Below are positions 27,201 through 36,200 of a stretch of DNA of 64,000 nucleotides, in pieces. Source of the DNA: Hanleya hanleyi (Eukaryota; Mollusca; Polyplacophora; Lepidopleurida; Hanleyidae); the NCBI GenBank assembly GCA_036873755.1, contig JAVTVY010025348.1, positions 43,928 through 107,927 of the forward strand, written 5' to 3'. Each line of letters opens with the position of its first letter. The first letter of the stretch is position 1. The notes beneath the pieces are model-generated. The model saw nothing but the letters and a program-made list of their open reading frames with translations, was not told the origin of the DNA and did not search any database. Both the position numbers and the translations under genes were made by a program.

Positions 27201-30200
27201 ATTTGAGCACGAAAAACACTCAATATTTTGGACAAGGCTATAAAAAATAGGACGTCTGTGAACCCCTGATATACTGGAAGCTTATGCATGTGATTTTTTC
27301 AGTTCTATCAGGAATTTCGCTTCGTGGAGAGCAGGACAAATATATTTTTTATAGGCCTTTCTTTACCTTTTATTTTATTATTCATAAATATGACATTTGG
27401 TGCATTATGGGAATAATCCCACTAGTTTGTAAGTTATTCAGTCACATGCTTGGATGCTTCAAGATAGGCCTCATCAAATTATCTGAATGTGCAAGAGCTT
27501 CACTGATATAATGGTAATTGGAGAACATGCATGTTTCACAAATAACTGAAGTGCTGCAAATATTTTTCAATTCTGAATTCTTCATTGCCATTACTTACCG
27601 ACAGGCGATGGTTCTCTCCGGGTATTCCGGCTTTCTCCACCAACCAAACTGACTGTCACCAAATGAGTGAAAGAAACTTGAGTGTGACATTAAGCCAAAT
27701 CCCCCCCTTCACTGCCATCAAAGAAAATAGAAATTTGACTGTTGGCACTATCTATTAGCACTCAGATCACAGAGCAGTAAGCCTATTGAAAGTCAGTGAG
27801 ATTTACCCAATTGGTCACAATTTGTTTATTATCATCTTATCTCAAGAACGAAATGGTCCAGGTGCTGTGATCTTACCACAGACATTGGTCATGGGCTACT
27901 GCTGAACTTGGCTTTTGGGTATTGTCGTCATGCATGTATGTCCATTCGTCTGTGTTATCGTTACCCATATGTCAAAAATGACTACGCCAAAAAACACCAA
28001 ACTTTAGTCACATATGGATGTGGTCATAGAATAGAAACCCATTGAAAATCAGTGTGATTGGCCTAATCCTCCTGAGTCACCAGGTCCCATTATGTCAAAT
28101 TTATCACTAATTGCTCGTTAACACAATTTCTCAATAATAGTAAGGCCAAGGTTTATAACTGAACTTACATTATCTGGTCATGGGTTACTACTTCAGGTTA
28201 TTGTCGTCATGTACGTACATCCACCCATGTTTTCTCGTTGTAACCACCATATTTTAAGAATGACTGCCTCAATGTCGGCCACACATGTATGCATGGTATT
28301 GCGAAACAGAAACGCATTTTATTCAATTATCACCAGTTCAAGTGCCACCAGTCGCTTGTTCGTTATCCAAGAGCTTACTTGAATACACCCAAGGCTGAAA
28401 CATTCTCAGTGCTTTGCACTGTTTATGTATTTATGTATAGTTTGCTGAGGTGAATGGTTGCTGTTATTTTAGATACATGAAAATGTGTCCCAATAATATT
28501 TAATTCTGTATCCATTATTTCTTCATTGATAAGTTGCCACATCTTAATTTATGCAATATACAAACTAACTCGCCAGGTTATGGGGCTACATAAACATCAG
28601 CTTTGCTGTAATTAATTTCCAGGGAAAAACTCGCTGATCTACGCAGACAAAAAGAGAAACTTGAAGAGAAGATCATGGAGCAATACAAGATGGGAAGATG
28701 GGACACCTCGCCGAGAAAGTAAGAAGGGAGATAACTTGCTTCGCTAAAATAATCAAGCATGTCTATGTGTAACCAACATGTCTTTTCTGCAGTCAAAAGG
28801 ACCTGGCGCGGTTTAATGAGACTTTGGCCCCCATGAGTTGCGGTTTGGAGTGCCAAAATGAAATATCACATACGAAAGAAATGTTTCAGTTAGAAATACC
28901 GTAAAGTATATTATCTTGTCTTATGCTGTGTATTATGGATTTTTGATAACAGCCTCTTGAAGTAGTGGATTTGTACAAAATTGTCTATCTTGAGATGAAA
29001 ACAGCACACTTTTCTCTCCGTAAAGATATGAAGCCAGTCGAGGACCAAGATAAACTTAACCCTGAAATATGGACTGAGTCAATAGTTTGTTGTTGCTCAA
29101 ACATGGTTTGGGTACTGGACTGGCTTCATATGTTTACGGAGAGAAAAGTGTGCTGTTTTTACCTCAATTTTGCACAAATCCACTAATTCAACATGCTGTT
29201 ATTGAAAAAATCATAAGACCCAGGGCCTATAAAATACTCAGAGCATAAGACAAGATAATATACTTTCGTACGTAATGTTCCATTTTGGCACTCCAAACTG
29301 CACCTAATGTGGGTCATTAAACCGTGCCAGGTCCTTTCCAAATGTACTCTTGTGTTAATTCTTGCATCCACTGGAAGATGGGATAAATATGCTATAGATG
29401 CACTTTCGCTTCTATGAGAATGATACATTTGTTTACAAGACATCATCACTTATTAAAATGAAGGGTAATGCTATTTTTCAATAATAAAAGAAAACATTTG
29501 CAAAAAAAGCCCAAAACACTCTCAATTCGAGTAAATTTCAGATTTTTTAGGAATGTCAATTCTCATGGCCTGATAAGTATTCCTATGAAGTAGGCTCTCA
29601 TTTGCAAATTGTCCAGTAATGAGTGAGTGAGCGAGTCCATCGGCAAACTAAGGAGAACCGTTGACATTAGAACCTTAATTTTTGGCATGAAGGTGCATTA
29701 GGGGACTGTCACCGGCAAGTTCTGAGCTGACGTACTTTTGATGAAAATTTCTGGTAATTTTTTTATGCATATCACTGGTGATTCTGACTTGGGCTGTGCC
29801 CATCTTAATATAGGCAGGATTTCAACTGGGGGTCCAAGAGTTCAGTGCGCGTCGGAGTCCTAATGCCCACCCTAATCAGGCCCGTAGGCTGGGGGGGTTC
29901 GGGGGGTGCGTACGCACCCCCCCGCAGAGCAGACCGAGTTCCGCTGCCGGGGGGGGAAAAAAATTCAGAGTGCACGGAAGGACCTTCATGCGGGCATCCA
30001 TGGGCCAGGAGCGATTGACCTCCCTGGCATTGCTACACATTCAGTTGGAGAGGGTGGGGGCTCAGCCCCCCCCCCCAAGTTTCAACAAAAGTTGGGTGAC
30101 TTTTTCATGATTTTGGTCCTACTGTGACCAGATAAACAGGCCGGTTGTTTCCCCCGTAGGCCAGGTTTTCACGGAGCGGTGACTTTGCACTGGAGGGGCA

Positions 30201-33200
30201 CGTTGCTGTTTGGGTTAAATGCTCTGATTAGCTCATTCTTCTGTTCCGTTCACAATGACCAATAACTGTTTTAGATGTTAATTTACATAGAAATTGCATT
30301 CGCTTTATTGGACGATTATCTGCTTATCAAATTTAGAAATCAAAATTACGTTCATATTATTTCTTTTTTTGTGTTCACATATTTCTCTTCAAACACGTCA
30401 GCGCTCTCCAACCCTCTGCTGAAATGTTACTTTCTTCGAGATCACTGCGTATAGTACAAATTTTGGAAAGAGAAAAATACTTCTTTTACATTCAAAAGTT
30501 ATCAACTCAATTTTTCTTTTAATGACGAGAAAAAATCACAAAACCAATCTCAAAATGCAGTTGATTATATAGTGATGATACATCGTTTTGTATGCCGGAA
30601 ATCAGCCAGAATGCGTCGACAGCCATCTAGGAGCGCGGAGCTTCCGGGGCCTAGGCGGCCCCTGGACCCTCGCCTAAAGTGCTATGATAGTCGAGCCCCC
30701 CCCCCACACTTTTTGGGAGCTTCCGCCGGCGCTGTACATTGTTATTCTTAACGTGATCAAGTCTTTGCTGGTTGACATATTTTCTTTATGACAGATAGCC
30801 GCGAAATATACAGTAATAAACATGGACCAGTTCCTTGATAATAGGATGGGTCAATCGGAGGAATTGTTGGCGTGATTTATCCATCTCTTTACCAGATCGT
30901 AACAAGTGTGAACTAAGTGGCACAAATATATCGGCAGGCCGGTGTGGAGGCTAAGAATATCCCATATTAAGAGTGCAAGGACACTCTTCTCCAGATATCC
31001 CCAGAGGTAGGACACTCTTCACTCAATAAAAAGATAGGAAACGGGACACTTATCCCCACTCTTAGCCACCACAACGGAGTGAGGAGTTAATGATAATAAT
31101 CTTGATCAAAGGGCGTTTCCCATGGTTGAATATTAACCATCTCCCAGTCGACAAGATTATCATTCACACAACGAGTCGATTATAGTCATATACTGAATTT
31201 ATCAGTCGGAAAAAATGCAGTTGGCGGATGTCGAAAATATGCTGTCAAAATGCGCCAGAACGCGCCATATGGCATCTAAATTTTCAAAAAAAATCCGGGG
31301 GGGACCCCCCTAGCCGGGCTTCGCGCCTGCGGCGCTCGCATTAGGAGTTCCGCAATATTCTCTACCGAACCCCCCCGTTGCCAAACCAGCCTACGGGCTT
31401 GCTAATTCGTAGGCCCTGTGACGTTAGTCACACTGTTCACATGTGTTCCATAGATGATGCATGAATGATAAATTGTGTTCCAGGTTAAAGTTGTGACAGG
31501 CCCCATGGGGCTTCCAGAGATTGACCTGGGATATTGTGCACACCGCAGGTCATGGTAAGAATAGGCCTCAGCTCCTCAGAGAGCGTGTCGTAAGAGGCGA
31601 CTACCTGAGGCACCAGTGGTGTTCCCAGGTGTGAAAAGGACTTCACCCATGTGGTTCCCGGGTGTGAAAAGGGATAGGACCCAACATCGTGATATGACTG
31701 AAATATAGTTGGAAGCGACGTTAAATCATATTCACTCACTCACCCTAAAGTTATGACAGTTTTAAAATAATGCACCAATCTATTCACTGTTGTATTCTCT
31801 CATCAGGAAGACAGGTTTAGGAACAACCATCGTGAGAAAAGCAAAGGGACTGATAACTAGGGTAAGTGTAGGGTTCATGTCCTGCTCCCTGTCTCTATAC
31901 GCGCATATGTATATGTACAATAACATTGAAATGAATTGAATTGAATTTCAACTGTTCTTACGCTTTCAATTAGACATACACAGTATCTATTTATATTCTT
32001 ATCATTCCTTGCATGTAAAGAAAAAATTCTTATGTTTGGGGCGTAAAATTACAAAAATCAACTTATTGTCCCAAATGACATTCAGATTTGAGCCCATGTT
32101 ACCATGGTAATGTCAATTATAAAGGTACGAGGCCAACCATTCAGCTACTGAGTTCATTAGCTGTTTATTAACAGTAAAATTGAATAGCTGACTTATGACG
32201 AATATTCAACAGGCACATAGAAGTCGTAGCCGGCCTAACTTAGCGGAGAGTCCCGATAGCTCCTCCGTGGGGTCATATGGAGACGCAGCAGAGGGAACTG
32301 AGGCATCTCGCAAGTCAGCAAGTAAGTTCTCCATGTTCTATTTAGACCAACTTATCTGGTACAAAAACTTCATCGAATGGAGTGTTAATGATTTGGATTT
32401 GCTGAATTTGTCGCAAATTGACATGCAATTGATGATAGACAATAGACTAGCAATTCCTACCCACAGTGAATTTGTCCATTATGTTGATTGATCTCTCAAA
32501 TAATAAAATAGCCTTTCACAGTCATTGCTGCATTCCTTTGAATAAATCACCTTAATTTGGCTCGTCCATTATCCATAAAGATAAATTATCGTTGATTAGC
32601 TTCGTTCTTAAGTTCGCTTGTTCTCATTCCGCTGTAATTCTTTACTATGTTGGAGTTAAATGCCATTGTGTTTCATTCTAAACCGTTAAGCCATTGCCGT
32701 TTGTTTCTTCTTGTATCTTCAAGAACTTATTGCATGCCATTTTTCTGGGAAATTTTATTTTTTGGTTTCTGGGCGAGGGGAAATAACTCTTTCATTTTCT
32801 GTTACTGGGAAATTTCATTGGTTGGAAAAAACATAACCATCCTTGTAGCATGGGAAAATACTCATCAGTTTGCTAATCTACTACTACTTTAGATTTATAA
32901 AAACAAATTGTTTGGAAGTAAACTTGAACATCTTTGTGATCAGTCTCAGTTCCACTCGGCTTCAGTTTGAGTACGTATTTTACTTATTAAGGCATGTTCA
33001 AATTTTGAAAATGTGTTCCCTGCCAATGTAATCTTGATTGGGATGTTGTACAGCTAAATCTGGCATGTGAGATTTCATCAGTAAATGCAGTTTTTGCATC
33101 ATCATGGCATATCTAATCACATTTTTCTTCAAAATATCGATATGCAAAATTTGATTTTATCATTCAGATAAATTTATTATTTAACCCTTTCACTGTTAAC

Positions 33201-36200
33201 CTGGGTTCACTTGCCATGTCGCAGCCTTTACAAGAATACTGTACGTTGCCGTCGCGCATGCATGCTTTGATGTCAAAGTAAGAGGAAGTGACATTGGGGC
33301 ATCCCCCAATAACGACGGAATTCTCATCTCGTTCTATCAGCGTATCTCCCAATGCATAGAAATACACCCGCCGACGTAACGGCGGCATCATAAAATGACT
33401 ACAAACATGGACGTACATTGCACGTCGTAAACAGAAAGAGGAGAAAGGGTCAAGTTACATTCAGTTACAAAAAAATACTACATAATTCTGAACGCCAAAT
33501 TTCTGCAATTTTGCTCAGAAACCCTGTTCAAGTTGCCGGGCCATCTCTAGGATTTTCAAAGCGAATGTTTTCAATTTCTCCAATTCTTGCCATCCCAGAA
33601 GGGATCACCTTTCTAGGGATGTCCATCCCCTTATGATTTTCATGATTTCCTGCATTTTAGTGTATTTTTAAGGTTAAATTGGGGTTTGATATCTTAAATT
33701 TAATGTCATTTGGAGTAAGATGCCACCCACACACCATGGGTAGCGACGGCGCTGAGTTTTGTATTTTGTCAGACACCATGAATGTCACATGCCGTCCAGT
33801 AAATTGCTTCGCCATCAATGATAGATGAAAACATCTGTTCTGATCACTGATGTTCTCGACAAAACTTTTCCCCTCTCTTAATAACTAATTTTGTACTCGT
33901 CCCAATCTTTAGCTGATACTCGACGCAAAAGCTCTGGTCATTTGGCAGACAGTCCCCAGTTGTCCGGCCAGAACAAAGGGCTGGCTAAATCTACCAACGC
34001 TCTCAACTTTAGACAGGATGAATCTGATCAGTTAAGAGGTAAACTGCTATGTGCCGTCTTACTAAACAGATCTCGAAATCCTGTTTGTACTGCTTTTACA
34101 CCACTGCATTATTCCAACCACACATTTTCGGACCCTTGAATTTGCCATAGAATTAGAACTAGAAACACCAAGCTTTTACTGTTGTCTGCAGCATGCAGAT
34201 TTATTTATTCCATAATTGTTTCGAGGTAAAAGATGACTAGCTTGTCGTGTGATCAAGGTCAATTAACACCAAATTTATTTTGAAAATCTACATTACACTT
34301 AAACTAACCAAGGATATTTGAACTGCATGGCTTGACAAGGTCCATTACCGGTTTCTTATTCAGGCGATAGATAGAAAGGAAATTGCTTTGTGTATGTTCT
34401 CTACTAACCATAAACAAAAACATCAATGCTGAATTGTTGCAATTTGCTACTAATAATAAAATCTAATACAGTACTTATCCTCTCTAATATTTGAAAATCC
34501 AAAAGTCTGCAAGTGAACTTACAGCCTAAATACCATCAATTTTGAAAGATTACACACTGTATTACCATGTCACCTCCAAACCCGTTTTGCTCAAGTCTGA
34601 ACCTGCATGTTATGAGTTTGTTTCAAATGCTTGCGTGTGTTTTATCATATCTATTCATCTCTCTCTCTCTCTCTGCCATAGGTGCTCGCTCGACTGACGA
34701 CCTTGCTAATCATGACATTTCTTACGCCTATAGTCACCGCAGCGAGAAAGACTCGCTGTCTTCTAATAACTCTGCTTATGTTAATCTGCCAGGTGAGATT
34801 TTAGCACTGTTACTTACAAATGTTATACTCTACAGCTGTCACGTGTAAAGATAAGGGACTAGACAAGCAGGGAACCCTTGATTCTAATACTATGCGATGT
34901 AATCTGTTTACCCAATTGGTCAGCTAAAAATATTTGAGACTGTAAAATTTGCATTAATGGCCGCAAATTATTTCAACTTGCTATGCGATCGCTCTTGGTT
35001 GTCTGTTTCATGAACATCTGGTGAACACCTGGGCTCAAAGGTAGCCTCGAGTATTTCAACTGCAATGAGCAAGCATTTTTACGTATGTTACATAGAATAT
35101 GGTTAAATATGCACCAATTTCTAAATTAATGCTATTAAATAACTTTGGAGAGGAAGAAGTGGAATTAGAATGGGAATAATGTTGTATTCTAGTACTTGCG
35201 ATCGTTAAGGCTGATTTTACTGTCAAAAATTGAGTTTTACAGACTTCGCTGACACGTCTGTAAATCTCAATTTGTGACAGTAAAACCAGCATTGGCATCC
35301 GCAAATACTAATATACAACAGTTATTCCCAGAGTCACTCCAGTATGCAGGTCAAGGCATAAAAGGAAACTGAAAGCCCCCAATGTTGTGCGCTCAAAGTA
35401 GTCGTGATTTCCCTCTCTATCAGGAATACCAGGGTAATTTCCAGGATATTTTGGAAGGAGGTCCTTCGTCTCAAAAGGCCACATCAGGGGGTTCGTGTAT
35501 GAGAAATAGGGTAACAAAGGAGGCACACTTTACAAAATGGGGCTACAAGCCTGAATAACCTTTGTAATACTGACCAAAAATGACGTGTTTGTTCCCGATT
35601 TCCCTACCTATTCTGACTAGAAAATGGCAACCCCAAATATTTTACAGGGATGTATTTTTGGTAAAAGTAAGGACAAAACAATGTAACCACGAAAATGGAC
35701 AAAATTGGTTGTTACAGTTCGAACGACTATTGATCAAATCAATAAAATAAATTGCTAAAATATGGGTTTTTTTTTGTGTATCTACCCTAAATTCGTTAGT
35801 GGTACTAATGGACATCTATTTACATTTGCGGAGAATATCTGACCATTTGAAAAGACAAACAGATTGAAAGTGGCATGACGTCCTTCACTGCTTGCTTCAA
35901 ATTTTATTGCAACCCTGTATGAATTCGAAGTATAGCTAATTGCATGCTGTGACATTTTGCTTGTGGCTAAGCTCACTACGTTTGAATTGCTGTGAAATGG
36001 TATTAACTTTCATGTTTTCTTTTTAGAATATCATCAGTTATTCATGTGCCTTTAGAGCGGTAGTACCATAACTGAAAAAAACATTCAGCAAATAACATAT
36101 GAGTTATTCAATATTGGAGATAAATTAGGGTGAACGTTTTTTCTGTGACCTCGTTGTTTAATATCACAGGCTTTGAAATCACACTTCTGACATTCTCTGA

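Noticed and set aside
29906..30127. 73-residue frame inside the nested element as a transposase remnant
   Set aside because: No recognisable motif, and it overlaps G/C-run terminal sequence.
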